DNA of 64,000 nucleotides from an uncultured Anaerolineales bacterium (GTDB lineage Bacteria; Chloroflexota; Anaerolineae; Aggregatilineales; Aggregatilineaceae). The translations under genes were made by a program, and so were the position numbers. The DNA is taken from NCBI GenBank assembly GCA_937135955.1, contig CAKZOB010000006.1:1-64000 (forward strand), in the 5' to 3' direction. The number at the start of each line of letters is the position of its first letter. Position 1 is the stretch's first letter. The notes beneath the pieces are model-generated. The model did not search any database. It saw only the letters and a program-made list of their open reading frames with translations, and was not told where the DNA came from. Positions 39,020 through 49,700 of this stretch are shown here, in pieces.

Positions 39020-40417
39020 TTAGTCCTCACAGGGCAGGCAGATGGTGAACTGACTTCCCCGGCCCGGTTGACTGTCAACCTCGATCCGGCCCGCATGAGC
39101 TGCGACCAGGTCGCGGGCAATGGTCAGCCCCAGGCCCATTCCCTGAGCGAAGCGCTTGTTGCCGCGGTAGAACGGTTCGAAGAGGCGCTGCCGTTCTTCC
39201 GGCGCGATCCCCGGCCCGCTATCCTGAACGGCGATCCGCAGATGCCCGTCTTGCCTGGCGACCGAAACGCTCACCGCGCCTTCTGGTGGCGTGAACTTGA
39301 TGGCGTTGCTCACCAGGTTGCCGATAGCCTGCGCCAGCCGATCCGGATCAATGTCCAGCGTCGGCAAACCGTCCGGGATGTTCGCACTCCAGCACAGATT
39401 CTTCTCCTGCGCAGCCGCTCGCCACAGGCTGAGGACTTCGCTCAGCCAGGGGGAGAGTGCCACAGGCCGCCGCTTGAGACGGGGGATGTCGAGCAGGGTG
39501 TCGTGAAGCTGTGCCAGGTTGTCGAGCAGCGGTTCCAGGCGTTGCAATTGAGAGTCAATCCCTGTCAGCAATTCCTGGCGGAGGGCGGGGTCTTGATCGG
39601 CCCCGTTCAGCAATGCGCCCACTGCCGAGCGTACGGCCCCCAATGGCCGCCCCAGTTCGTGCACCAAGTTGGCGAGCAACCGCCTGCGTATATCCTGCGC
39701 CTCCTGCAGGCGGCGCGTCATGGTATTGAACGCCCGCAACACGGTGAGGATTTCCTCCGGCCCCTTTTCTGGCAACATGGTCAGGTCGCGCCCGGTGGCA
39801 ACCGATAGGATCGCCTGCGCTACCTGCTGCAGACTCTTTTCCAGCTTGAGCGCCAGCACCAGGCCGATCAGCAGGCCCAGTAACAGTTCAATCCCCAGGA
39901 TGCCCACGATCAGGTAGCGCAGTTGTTCGAAACGCCGGTAGACATCGGCAAGCTGCTGATGAATGCGCACGATGCCGACGATCTGCCGATCTTGCCCCTG
40001 CACCGGCACCCAGATTTCCGTGGTGTTGCGCAGGGTCAGGTTGGAAACCAGCGGGGCCGCCCGGTCGTCGGCGGGAGTGAGCGCCAGGCCGCCTACTGCG
40101 ATGATCTGCCCTGGCCCAAAAGCGCCCGCCGGGCCGCTGAAGGCCAGCAGTTGTCCGCTGGGATTCAGCAGCATAATGCTGCCCGGCAGATTCAGGCTCT
40201 CTAAAAATGCCTGGGCTTCGGCGGCATCCTGCCAGATACCTTCGCGACCATGGGCGGCTTCGGCCACCTGCGCGGCCTGCCGGGTCAGTTCTTCGCTGAC
40301 GTTCTTGAGCAGCACCTGCGTTTCGATGGCGTAGATCAGCGAAACGCCAACCAGGGGAATCACGACCAGCAAGGGCAGAATGTGGCTCAGGATCAGACGA
40401 CTACGCAGTGAGCGCAT
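39020..40417 (-). CDS. Membrane sensor histidine kinase
   Basis: 465 residues from the ATG at 40417. Two membrane helices (LILSHILPLLVVIPLVGVSL near residue 15, and YLIVGILGIELLLGLLIGLV near residue 180) flank an extracytoplasmic sensing region of about 140 residues. Then come a HAMP linker, HisKA with the phosphorylated His in NLVHELGRPLGAV, and the HATPase domain with N box NLVSNAIKFTPP, DSGPGIAPEE and GMGLGLTIARD. It starts 2 bp after the response-regulator stop. The HxxxxP motif is HELGRP, which has the canonical spacing. Confidence 0.93.
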   Translation of the reverse strand: MRSLRSRLILSHILPLLVVIPLVGVSLIYAIETQVLLKNVSEELTRQAAQVAEAAHGREGIWQDAAEAQAFLESLNLPGSIMLLNPSGQLLAFSGPAGAFGPGQIIAVGGLALTPADDRAAPLVSNLTLRNTTEIWVPVQGQDRQIVGIVRIHQQLADVYRRFEQLRYLIVGILGIELLLGLLIGLVLALKLEKSLQQVAQAILSVATGRDLTMLPEKGPEEILTVLRAFNTMTRRLQEAQDIRRRLLANLVHELGRPLGAVRSAVGALLNGADQDPALRQELLTGIDSQLQRLEPLLDNLAQLHDTLLDIPRLKRRPVALSPWLSEVLSLWRAAAQEKNLCWSANIPDGLPTLDIDPDRLAQAIGNLVSNAIKFTPPEGAVSVSVARQDGHLRIAVQDSGPGIAPEERQRLFEPFYRGNKRFAQGMGLGLTIARDLVAAHAGRIEVDSQPGRGSQFTICLPCED

Positions 40418-40419
40418 GG

Positions 40420-41121
40420 TCAGTCTTCCTCCACCGGTACCAGCTTGTAACCCACACCGCGCACGGTCACAATCCGGCGCGGGTTGGAGGGGTCTTCTTC
40501 CAGTCTTTCGCGCAACCAGCGGATGTGTACGTACAGAACCTGGGGTTCGCCTTCGTATTCGGCTCCCCACACCCGCGCGAGCAGTTCCTCGGCGGGGAGC
40601 ACACGCCCGGCGTTGAGCGCCAGCACATAGAGCAGGTCGAACGTGCGCGGGGCCAGCTCGATCGGCTTGCCGCCCAGGGTGACAGTGTGCGCCAGGGGGT
40701 CAATGCACAGATCACCGACCCGCAATGAGTCGTCTTTGGGGACGGGCGGGGTAGCGTGAGCTGCGCGCCGCAAGACCGCTTTGATACGGGCCAACAGCAG
40801 ATCGGTGCTGAAGGGCTTGGTGACGTAGTCGTCGGCCCCCAGTTCCAGGCCGAGAATCTCGTCCAGTTCGCGGCGGCGCGCGGTCAGGAAAATGACAGCG
40901 GTGCCAACTTCGTCCTGGAAATGACGCAGCGCTTCCAGGCCGTCCATGCCGGGCAGGCTGATGTCCAGCAACACCAGGTCGGGCCGTTCGCGCTGCGCCA
41001 TGGCGAGGGCGTCTTCGGCGGTGGCGGCGGTGCTGCACCGGTAGCCGGCCTGCTCCAGGTTGAAGGCCAGGCTACGACGCAGTAGGGCATCGTCATCCAC
41101 GATCAGGATATGACCGCTCAT
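40420..41121 (-). CDS. OmpR/PhoB-family response regulator
   Basis: 233 residues from the ATG at 41121 (an in-frame TTG at 41130 is less likely). The receiver domain has the acidic pocket IVDDD, the phosphorylated Asp in LVLLDISLPGMDG, the conserved Thr and Lys in FLTAR and YVTKPF. The C-terminal winged helix ends YVHIRWLRERLEEDPSNP and TVRGVGYKLVP. It would be phosphorylated by the kinase immediately downstream. Target genes are not evident. Confidence 0.94.
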   Translation of the reverse strand: MSGHILIVDDDALLRRSLAFNLEQAGYRCSTAATAEDALAMAQRERPDLVLLDISLPGMDGLEALRHFQDEVGTAVIFLTARRRELDEILGLELGADDYVTKPFSTDLLLARIKAVLRRAAHATPPVPKDDSLRVGDLCIDPLAHTVTLGGKPIELAPRTFDLLYVLALNAGRVLPAEELLARVWGAEYEGEPQVLYVHIRWLRERLEEDPSNPRRIVTVRGVGYKLVPVEED

Positions 41122-41251
41122 GATCGGCAACCGTTCACTGTCTGTTGCATTTTTCAGAATACCGCGCGCGCAGATCGGAGATCAAATCCTCGCAAGGCAC
41201 GGAGTGCATGCCCGTTTGGGGGCGACGATCTTTGAACCGCAGACACCGAGA

Positions 41252-41294
41252 CCACAGAGGAAAAAGACGAAGAACGCCATGTTTTTCTCTGTGG
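41252..41294. repeat. Palindromic intergenic element
   Basis: CCACAGAG (41252-41259) and CTCTGTGG (41287-41294) flank A5 and T5 tracts, giving a 13-bp stem with one bulge around a 16-nt loop. It is embedded in a stretch (41231-41310) of the AACCGCAGACACCGAG type seen elsewhere in such genomes, and a diverged inverted relative is at 27649-27680. It lies between the response regulator and the DUF4340 gene and may also act as a terminator for the DUF4340 operon. Nothing else was seen in this 297-bp gap. Confidence 0.4.
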
Positions 41295-41418
41295 CCTTCT
41301 GTGATGAACTCTGCTCCCGAACCCGAATACCCCGAAAGGCACGCCGCAGACTCAGGGCCTGCGGCGTGCGTCTGGTCAGGGGAGCTGCTGTGTCTCCCTC
41401 ACCGCGAGCGCTGATGGG

Positions 41419-42615
41419 CTAGTTGCCAGCCGCCGGCTCAGCAGTGGCGGTTGGCGCTGGTGTCGCCGTCGGTGCTGGCGTGGATGGCACAGTCGGCGTG
41501 GCGGAGGCTACCGGTGTGCTCATGGGAGCCGGAGTCGCCGCAGACTCCTCTGGTGCGAGCGTCGGTTCTGGCGTCGGCGTGGGCGGCTGTGCGATGAAGT
41601 CCTCGCGCGTCTTCTGGGTGAAGCGCTCCGCAGCCGCTTCCGTCAGCAGGACGTAGTAGTCCGACGTGGACGACTTGACCACCACGCCATCGTCCCGCGT
41701 CGCGCCGATCAGGATCGTGTACTCCTTCTCGACGTAGTGCGGGGTCGGCGTGGCCGTTGGCGTGGCCTGCGGGTCGGACGTGGCGGTCGCCAGCGGCGAC
41801 TGCGCGATGTCCGGCGTCGGCTCCGGCGTTTCTTCCGGCTCCAGCACGCGCAGGGTAATCGTCGCCTGCGGCGCCTCCAGGCCGAAGTCCGCCTGCTCTT
41901 CTTTGCCGATGGGGGCGGACATGCGCAGCGAGGTGACCTGACTCAGCAAGGTTGTCAGGGCCTGCTGATTGAGCGTTTCCCCTTCGGTCAGCCCGGCCAT
42001 GCTCCAGGTATCGCCGCTCTTGGTGAACTCGAAAGTGCCGTTGGCGTTTTGCAGGCGCAGGCCGATCACCTGCTCGGACGGCGCGGAGAAGTACAGCGTG
42101 TCAATCCAGCCAGAGACCGCGACTCCGGCATCGCTGACCGCCAGGCCGCTCACCAGGTAGACCTGCGGCTGATCATCCAGCCGGACGTGCAGGGTGCTGC
42201 CGCCGCCGCTCTTGCCCAGGTAGAGCTTATGCGTGCTATCGCCGCTCTCGATCTCGATCAACCGTTCGAACTCGTCGCTGCTGACGCGCAGGCGTCGATG
42301 ACTGGTGGTCGAGCGCGTGATCAGGCGGTCGGTGCGCAACCCCTTGATTTTGTCCAGCAACAGGCTCACGCGGGTCGGCATCACCGGGTAGTTGCCATAG
42401 TCGGGCAGCACCCAGTCATCGCCGTCTTTCTTCAGCACCAGTTGCTTGCCGCCCGCATCGGCGATGCGAAGTTGCGTGACGGCGGCAGTGTCGAAGTTCG
42501 CCAACAGCGCTTCCCCCGACGCCCTGGACTCAGATTCCGGCCACAGGGCGCGCGCCGCCAGCAACACGAGTTGCAAAGCCAGGATGAACGCGAGGATTTT
42601 GTTCAGCCGGTTCAT
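41419..42615 (-). CDS. DUF4340 domain protein with Pro/Thr-rich tail
   Basis: 398 residues. One N-terminal helix (ILAFILALQLVLLAARAL) anchors an extracytoplasmic beta-rich DUF4340 region (KQLVLKKDGDDWVLPDYGNYP, VSGLAVSDAGVAVSGWIDTLY, GLRLQNANGTFEFTKSGDTW). The last 55 residues are a low-complexity PT/TPAP tail, a common feature of Chloroflexota envelope proteins. A second Pro/Thr stretch interrupts the domain near residue 270. It begins 6 bp after the GldG-fusion gene. DUF4340 proteins regularly accompany such ABC-2/GldG cassettes; the job is unknown. Confidence 0.8.
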   Translation of the reverse strand: MNRLNKILAFILALQLVLLAARALWPESESRASGEALLANFDTAAVTQLRIADAGGKQLVLKKDGDDWVLPDYGNYPVMPTRVSLLLDKIKGLRTDRLITRSTTSHRRLRVSSDEFERLIEIESGDSTHKLYLGKSGGGSTLHVRLDDQPQVYLVSGLAVSDAGVAVSGWIDTLYFSAPSEQVIGLRLQNANGTFEFTKSGDTWSMAGLTEGETLNQQALTTLLSQVTSLRMSAPIGKEEQADFGLEAPQATITLRVLEPEETPEPTPDIAQSPLATATSDPQATPTATPTPHYVEKEYTILIGATRDDGVVVKSSTSDYYVLLTEAAAERFTQKTREDFIAQPPTPTPEPTLAPEESAATPAPMSTPVASATPTVPSTPAPTATPAPTATAEPAAGN

Positions 42616-42621
42616 CGGTCA

Positions 42622-45570
42622 TCACCCCTTCGCGTCGGATTCAGATTTGGTCAGCACAAGCGCTTCAGAGTCGGACAGGACCAGAGGCATGGGCTTTTCG
42701 GCGCGCTTGCGCCACTGCCACACCGCGCCGATCGCCACCACGCCCAGCAGAGCAATGCCATAGTTCAGCACCTCCCAGCGAGTCTGCTGTGCGTCTGTCA
42801 GCGGGTCGAGCGTGCGGGCGATGGTGCCGCGCGAACGCAGCGCCACCAGGTCGGTATCCTCGGTGGCCCAGTCCACCACGTTTTGCACGAATTGCAGGTT
42901 GTTCAGGTAGCTGTCGCGGCTGAAGCTGGAAGAGATGTCGAACACCGTGTCGTTGAGAAACTCGCTGCTGCCCACCACGATCAGCCGCGCCGTCTCAGCA
43001 GAAGTCTCAATCAGCCCGCTGAGCGGTGCCGTGATCGTCGAAGGGGTCGCCGTGTCGGAAGCAGCCGCTTCGCCTTCGGCGGTCTTTTCGAAGGGCGACG
43101 GTTTGCCCTTGAAGAAGCTCTCGAAAGTGCCCTCTACCACGACAGCCAGGGGATAGCTCCGCTGCTCTGACCCCACCGGGAAGCCGTATTGCGGATACAC
43201 ATCCATGTTGGGCTGAATGTTGGTATTGGTGCTCGTCCACGAGCGGTCGCTGGACGTGAACAGTGTGGTGACCTTGCGATTGCTGGCCGCCTCGTCGCCC
43301 TCGGCAGGTGCAGAGACCGTCACCGGCGACGCCCAGGTCATCATCAGGGCCGGAAGCTGCGACATGATGGGACTGTTGCGCTCCATGCCCGGCTGACGCA
43401 CGTCCACGAAGAAGGGGTAGTCCAGCGCCCGGATTTCCTGCACCTGGAACCCCCCGACGTTGCGCGTGATCTGCAGCGGGAAGGGCAGGTTCTGCGGGTC
43501 GAGCACCACGGACTTTTCTACCGTGACGCCGTAGTGCGCCAGCATCTCCTGCAGGTTGCCTTCGATGGGTTGCAACGTCAACCCGCCGCTGAAGTAATCC
43601 ACGTTGATCTTGTAGTTGCCCGCCGCAACGAAGACCGTGCCACCGCGCATCAGGTACTGGTCTATGGCATAGCGCTGAATGTCCGTCATGTTCTCCGGCG
43701 CGATGACCAGCAGGATGTCAATGTTGGCGGGCACTTCACCGTCGGTCAGGGTGACGGTGCGCACGTCGTAGTTTTGCCGCAGGCTTTCGAGCAGAGTGTT
43801 ATAGGACTGCAACGGATATTGCGTTTGCCCGAACATATCCTGCTGGGGCTGCGTGGGAGGTGTCCACACGCCGACGACCTTCAGGAAGCCCGGCACGGCG
43901 CGTTGCAACGCCGCCTCGATGTCGCTGCGAATCTGGTTTTCGCTGATCTCGTTTGGGGGATAGATCACCTGCGTCTTGCCGCCCGCATTCAGCACCATGT
44001 GCAGGTAGAAGGTCTCCGACGAGAGGAAGCCCACTGCGATCGGGCGAATCCCAAAGCGGTTGTAGAGCGTCTGCGCGTCAAGACCGTTGGCCGGATCGTT
44101 CACGTCCACGCTCTGGAAAGTGAACTTGCCCTCCGCTGTGCTGGCGATTTCCTCGGCGACCTTCTGGATCAGCGACGGCACTTCCTGCAGGGCTTCGGGC
44201 AGGGTATCGGGCGTGACGTAGAGCGTCAGTTGGGCGGGCTGATCCAGCGCTGCCAGCACCGCATCCACGCTCTGGAAGCCGTACACCACCTTTTTGATGC
44301 TGCGCGTCAGGTCATATTCCAGGTTGCGCAGTCGCACCTCGATCTCATCGCCATACTGATCTACCTCGATCAGGTCGCTGAAATTGAGCGCCACGCTCTG
44401 ATCGCCGTAGCGCACCAGGATATCGAAGTAGATGTTGATCACCGATGCGCCGTAGCGGTCGGAGGTGCGCACTGGCGTCGGGTTGATGCCGTACACCTGA
44501 TTGGCTTCGGCCTCTTTTTGCGGGTCTTCGATCGGGTCAATGATCTCGACCTTCACGCGGTTGCCCGAAGCGATGCGGTATTCTTCCAGCATATCGCGGA
44601 CGTAGGGGATCAGCGGCGACAGCAAGGGGTGATTCTTCTCGCTGAAGTAGCCCCGAATCAACAGCGGCTCCTGCAGGTTGCTCAGCAGGTCGCGCGTAAC
44701 GTCGGACAGGCTGTATTCGCGGTTTTGCGTCAGGTCTATGCGCGCGGCGTGAAAGGGGAAGATCAGGACGTTGAAGGCCAGCAGGTTTGCAGCAACCAGC
44801 GCCAGCGTGGCCTGACCGTTGATCCGCCGGACACGCGTCGAAAGTCCCGTGCCCCAGCGCTTGGTATCCAGCGAGAAGACGTTGAGCAGCAGGAAAATGA
44901 CTGTCAGCGACAGGTAGTAGACGAGGTCACGGGCGTCAATCACGCCGCGCTCGATGCTCTCGAAACGGCTGCCCGTGCCGATCCCGCGCAGAATCTCGGC
45001 GGTGCTGCTGCTGAACAGCTCGGTGATCTGTCGGCTGCCCACAAGCTGAAACAGACCGCACAGCAACACCGTCAGGAACAGCGAGACGATCTGATTGCCG
45101 GTGCGCGAGGACATGAACAGGCCAATGGCCACATAGGCCGAGGCCATCAGCACCGTGGCCAGGTAGCCGCCGATGATCGGGCCGCGATCGGGATTGCCGA
45201 AGAACGAGATGGAGATCGGCAGGAATAGCGTCAGCGCCAGGGCGACGATCACCAGCACCATCACCGCCAGGAATTTGCCCAGCACCAGTTGATAAAGCTT
45301 CATGGGCATGGTGAACAGGATTTCCAGGGTGCCGCTTTGTTGTTCCTCGCTCCACTGGCGCATGGTCAGCGCCGCGGCCAGGAAGATCATCAGGGTGGGC
45401 ATCCAGCGGAACATGGGCCGCAGGTCGGCGATCCCTCGCCCGAAGAAGCCATCTACCCAGAAGAAGGTGAACAGCGTCACCGCCAGAAAGACGCCGACGA
45501 AGATCAGCGCCATCGGTGAACTGAAATAGCTGTTCAGTTCTTTGCGTGTGAGTGCGATCACCTGTTTCAT
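42622..45570 (-). CDS. ABC-2 permease fused to GldG-type extracytoplasmic domain
   Basis: 982 residues. The N-terminal 240 or so residues are an ABC-2-type permease with six helices (VFLAVTLFTFFWVDGFF, LAVMVLVIVALALTLFLP, VSLFLTVLLCGLFQLVG), equivalent to GldF. A linking helix (LALVAANLLAFNVLIFPF) leads to a large GldG/ABC-type_uncharacterised domain (DLTQNREYSLSDVTRDLL, ILLVIAPENMTDIQRYAIDQYLMRGGTVFVA) and a final membrane helix (YGIALLGVVAIGAVWQW). GldF and GldG are separate genes in gliding Bacteroidota, but fused or adjacent forms occur in other phyla without gliding. It works with the ATPase upstream. The transported substrate is unknown. Confidence 0.88.
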   Translation of the reverse strand: MKQVIALTRKELNSYFSSPMALIFVGVFLAVTLFTFFWVDGFFGRGIADLRPMFRWMPTLMIFLAAALTMRQWSEEQQSGTLEILFTMPMKLYQLVLGKFLAVMVLVIVALALTLFLPISISFFGNPDRGPIIGGYLATVLMASAYVAIGLFMSSRTGNQIVSLFLTVLLCGLFQLVGSRQITELFSSSTAEILRGIGTGSRFESIERGVIDARDLVYYLSLTVIFLLLNVFSLDTKRWGTGLSTRVRRINGQATLALVAANLLAFNVLIFPFHAARIDLTQNREYSLSDVTRDLLSNLQEPLLIRGYFSEKNHPLLSPLIPYVRDMLEEYRIASGNRVKVEIIDPIEDPQKEAEANQVYGINPTPVRTSDRYGASVINIYFDILVRYGDQSVALNFSDLIEVDQYGDEIEVRLRNLEYDLTRSIKKVVYGFQSVDAVLAALDQPAQLTLYVTPDTLPEALQEVPSLIQKVAEEIASTAEGKFTFQSVDVNDPANGLDAQTLYNRFGIRPIAVGFLSSETFYLHMVLNAGGKTQVIYPPNEISENQIRSDIEAALQRAVPGFLKVVGVWTPPTQPQQDMFGQTQYPLQSYNTLLESLRQNYDVRTVTLTDGEVPANIDILLVIAPENMTDIQRYAIDQYLMRGGTVFVAAGNYKINVDYFSGGLTLQPIEGNLQEMLAHYGVTVEKSVVLDPQNLPFPLQITRNVGGFQVQEIRALDYPFFVDVRQPGMERNSPIMSQLPALMMTWASPVTVSAPAEGDEAASNRKVTTLFTSSDRSWTSTNTNIQPNMDVYPQYGFPVGSEQRSYPLAVVVEGTFESFFKGKPSPFEKTAEGEAAASDTATPSTITAPLSGLIETSAETARLIVVGSSEFLNDTVFDISSSFSRDSYLNNLQFVQNVVDWATEDTDLVALRSRGTIARTLDPLTDAQQTRWEVLNYGIALLGVVAIGAVWQWRKRAEKPMPLVLSDSEALVLTKSESDAKG

Positions 45571-45583
45571 AGCCCTGTCACCC

Positions 45584-46498
45584 TCAGTTCGCTGTTGCCA
45601 GGCGATTGAAGACCGTTTCCAGCGTCACTACATCGCGCCGCAGTTCGCGCAACGGCCAGCCTTCTTGCCGTGCCAGGTCGTAGACCGCCGGGCAGATATC
45701 CTGCCCGCTCACGATGCGGTAGGTCGGCCAGCCGTCTGCGTTGAGGAAGAATTCGACTTTCTCGACGCCTTCCAGTTGGGCCAAGCACTGCTCGGCCCCG
45801 TTGGCCTGTTTCTGCAAAACCAGGATGGCGTTGTTGGTCGCGGCCAGCTCGTCGAGCTGCGCATCGGCCTTGACCTCACCGTTGATCAGGATGATGACCC
45901 GGTCGCAGACGGCCTCGACTTCGGAGAGGATGTGCGACGAAAACAGAATCGTGCTGCGACTCGCCAGGCGACGGATCAGGCGGCGAATTTCCACAATCTG
46001 CGTTGGGTCCAGCCCGACAGTCGGCTCGTCCAGGATCAGGAACTTCGGTTGATGCAGGATCGCCTGCGCCAGCCCGACGCGCTGCCGTAACCCCTTGCTC
46101 AGGTGACTGATCTGCCGGGCGCGGTGCTCGGTCAGGCCGGTGACGTGAATGGCCTCCGAGATGAGCGCGTTCTGCTGGTCGGGGGGGATGCGGCGCAGGT
46201 CGGCCATCAGCTTCAGGTAGCTTTGCACGGATAGATCGCCGTAGAGTGGTGTGTTTTCTGGCAAGTAACCGATCTGCGCCTGCACCTCCTGCGTGTGCGT
46301 CAGGATGTCCAGCCCGTCAATGGTGACGGTGCCGCCATCGGGATGCAGATAGCCGGTGAGAATCTTGATGGTGGTGGTCTTGCCCGCGCCGTTAGGCCCC
46401 AGCAGCCCCACGATTTCGCCGGGCTTGACCTCGAAGCTCACCTGCCGTAACGCCTGCACAGCGCTGTAGGACTTGGTCAGATTCTCGACTTTGATCAT
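45584..46498 (-). CDS. ABC transporter ATP-binding protein (GldA-like)
   Basis: 304 residues from the ATG at 46498; an ATG two codons upstream would put the ribosome-binding GGGGAA too close. Walker A is LLGPNGAGKTTTIK, the Q loop YLPENTPLYGDLSV, signature HLSKGLRQRVGLA (Ser-Lys-Gly rather than SGG) and Walker B FLILDEPTVGLDP, then the H loop SSHILSEVE. The C-terminal 80 residues are an accessory domain. It is the first gene of the three-gene cassette with the ABC-2/GldG fusion and DUF4340 protein. Confidence 0.92.
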   Translation of the reverse strand: MIKVENLTKSYSAVQALRQVSFEVKPGEIVGLLGPNGAGKTTTIKILTGYLHPDGGTVTIDGLDILTHTQEVQAQIGYLPENTPLYGDLSVQSYLKLMADLRRIPPDQQNALISEAIHVTGLTEHRARQISHLSKGLRQRVGLAQAILHQPKFLILDEPTVGLDPTQIVEIRRLIRRLASRSTILFSSHILSEVEAVCDRVIILINGEVKADAQLDELAATNNAILVLQKQANGAEQCLAQLEGVEKVEFFLNADGWPTYRIVSGQDICPAVYDLARQEGWPLRELRRDVVTLETVFNRLATAN

Positions 46499-46721
46499 GG
46501 GCATTTCCCCGCAAACGATTCAGCCAATGCACCAGTATAAGTATCTGGCAAAGCAGTCTGGCTGTCCTTATGTGCAGCTAAAGGCGACCTTATGGCGACC
46601 TTAAGAGACACCAGGGAGGGGTACGGCGTGCAGGTGAGACCCGGAAGCTGTGATGAACTTTCGCGAAGTAACTCCTGCATCTCTTCTCCCACGCGACCGG
46701 CTCGCCGGGCAGGTGGACTCG

Positions 46722-46750
46722 TAGGGGCAGGTTTCCAAACCCGCCCCTGT
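46722..46750. repeat. REP-like palindrome
   Basis: AGGGGCAGGTTT (46723-46734), a 2-nt loop and AAACCCGCCCCT (46737-46748) form a 12-bp stem with one mismatch. It sits in the 295-bp gap between the GldA-like gene and glyQS, where no open frame looks real. Confidence 0.4.
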
Positions 46751-46793
46751 AGCAGAATCCAGGAATTGAGGGAGACAAAGCGCACGACGTGCG

Positions 46794-49700
46794 CTAGAAC
46801 CCTGCCAGTTGACTCAGGTCGGCGCGGCCCACTGCCAGGCGAGCAATCGCCTGCAACAGTCCCAACCGGTTGCGGCGCACCGTCGGATCGTCCGCATTGA
46901 CCAGCACCGCTTCGAACAGGCGCTGAATGGGCGGCACCAGCGGGGCGAAAGCGGTCAGGAAAGCGTCTACGTTGCTGTCGGCGTTCAGCGCTGCCGCGGC
47001 CTGCTGGTAGGCGGCGTAGAGCGCGCGCTCGGACTCGTCTTCGAAGTACGCCGGATCGACCGGGTAGACTTCTGGCTCGGCGCGGGTGATGCGCACACAA
47101 CGGGCGTAGTTGTCCAGGATCAGCGCCCAGTCGTCGCGCGCCGCCCAGGAGGTCAGTTCGCGCACCCCCTGCAGGGCGCGGGCGGGATTGTGTCCCTGCT
47201 CGGCCAGCACGGCGGCGATGACGTCGTGTGCCCAGCCCTGCTCGTGCAACAACACGTCCAGCCGCCCGGCGATGAAGTCCACCACAGCGCCTTGTGTGTC
47301 GGCCTCTACGGCGATGGGCTGCACGGTAGCGGCCTGTGCCACCGCCTGCCGCAAATCCAGATCGAGGCCGCGGTCGAGCACGATCTGCACCACACCCAAC
47401 GCCGCCCGCCGCAAGGCGAAGGGGTCGGCAGTGGCGGTGGGGGCTAACCCTGCTGCGAACAGCCCCACCAGGCTGTCGAGCCGGTCGGCCAGGGCCAGCA
47501 ACACCCCCGCCGGACTCTGCGGCAGGCTATCGCCCGCGCCGCGCGGCAGCCAGTGCTCGAAGATGGCGTCGGCCACGGCGGGCGGTTCGCCCTGGTGCAG
47601 GGCATAGGTGCGCCCCATGATGCCCTGCAACGAGGTCATCTCCACCACCATCTGCGTGGCCAGGTCGGCTTTGGCCAGCGTCGCCGCCCGCCGTGCGATG
47701 TTCAGCGCAACGTCGTCCAGCCCCAGCAACGCGCCCAGACCCGGCACCAGGGCTTCCAGGCGGCGCGTCTTGTCCAGCATCGAACCCAGCCGCTCCTGGA
47801 AGGTGAGCGTGCCCAGGCGGGGCAGGTAATCGTCCAGCCGCTTCTGAATATCGGCGTGATAGAAGTAGTCGGCGTCGGCGAAGCGCGCGCGGATGACGTG
47901 CTCGTTGCCCTTGATCACCAGGTCGAGATGCTCGCTGTCGCCGTTGCGCACAGCAATGAAGTAGGGCAGCAGCCGCCCCTGTGCATCTTCGACCGGGAAA
48001 TAGCGCTGATGTTTACGCATTACGCTCACCAGCACTTCGCGCGGCAGGGCCAGGTATTTCGCCTCGAACGAGCCGCGCAGGGCAGTAGGACGCTCGACCA
48101 GGTTGGTCACTTCATCGAGCAGGTCGGGGTCGTCGGGAATGGTCCCGCCTACCTCTGCCGCCAGCGCCGCCGCCTGCTGACGGATGACCTCGCGGCGCTG
48201 TGCCACGTCCAGGATGATCCCCTGTTCTGCCATGGCCCGGAAGTACGTCTCCACATCGGGTAGCGCGATTTCCGGCGAGCGCAGGGGGCGAATACCGCGC
48301 GTCACCGCGCCGCTGGACACCCCCGCATAGTCGAAGCGGATCACGTGCCCGCCGATCAGCGCCACGATCCAGCGCAGCGGGCGCGAGAAGCTGACGCCGC
48401 TGTCGTTCCAGCGCATCGCTTTGCCGAACTTGAGCTCCGCGATGAGCTCTGGCAGGACCTCGGCCAGCACCTCGATCGCCGGACGCCCCGCCTGGCGCAC
48501 CAGCGCCATCACATACTGTCCGCCGTCTACTTCGCGCACCTGCAATGCCTCAACCGGCACGCCCTTGCCCCGCGCGAAACCAATGGCGGCCTGCGTGGGC
48601 TGACCGCTGGCGTCGAAGGCGCGGCTGGCGGGCGGCCCCTTGACCCACGTCTCCTCGTCGCGCTGACGCGGCGCGACCTGCCGCGCGTGAATCACCAGGC
48701 GGCGCGGCGTACCCATGACGGCGATACCTTGATGATCCAGCCGCAACGATTCGAACAGCTCCGGAGCGAGCGTTTGCAGTTGGGCTAGCGCCTCGCTCAG
48801 GTCGGCGGCGGGCAGTTCCTCCGTGCCGATCTCCACCAGCAGGTCAGCCGGGCCGTCGGGGACGGGGGCGGGCGCGGGCTGAGGGGAACGCTCTGGCGTG
48901 CGTAACCAGGCCGTCGCCTTGTGCAGCAGCGGATACTCAAGCTGACGGCGTTGCTCGGCGTAGGCGCGGGCGATGTTGCGTGTCATGTCGCGCATCCGGC
49001 GGAAGTAGGCCGCGCGTTCGGTCACGCCGATCGCGCCGCGCGTATCCAGCACGTTGAACAGATGGCTGCACTTGAGCACGTAGTCATAGGCGGGGATCAA
49101 CGCGCCGGCTGCCAGGGCGCGCTGATGCTCGGATTCGTAAATGTCGTAGACGCGCTTCAGCCCCTCTACATCGGCGATCTCGAAATAGTAGCGGCAGTGC
49201 TCGATCTCGCTCTGCAGGCGCACATCGCCGTAGGTGATCGCTTCGTTCCAGTCAATGTCCCACACGGCGTCTTTGCCCTGCAGGGCCAGCACGATGCGCT
49301 CCAGCCCATAAGTGATCTCGACGCTGACTGGCTCCAGGTTGATCCCGCCCGCCTGCTGGAAGTAGGTGAATTGCGTGATTTCCTGGCCGTCGAGCCACAC
49401 TTCCCAGCCCAGGCCCCACGCGCCCAGCGCGGGCGATTCCCAGTTGTCTTCCACGAAGCGGATGTCGTGCTGACGCGGGTTGATGCCCAGCGCCTCCAGG
49501 CTGGCCAGGTAGAGTTCTTGCGGGTTGCCGGGATCCGGCTTCAGGATGACCTGATATTGATAGTGCAGTTGCATCCGGTTGGGGTTTTCGCCATAGCGCC
49601 CGTCGTCGGGGCGCACGCTGGGTTCGACGTAGCCCACGCGCCACGGCTCCGGCCCCAGCACGGCCAGCAGCGTGGCCGGGTTGCCCGTCCCCGCGCCAAC

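Noticed and set aside
43189-45228. A 679-codon + strand frame opposite the ABC-2/GldG fusion
   Set aside because: Antisense to a conserved gene with clear membrane helices; composition dominated by His, Gln, Val, Asp and Arg with no domain.
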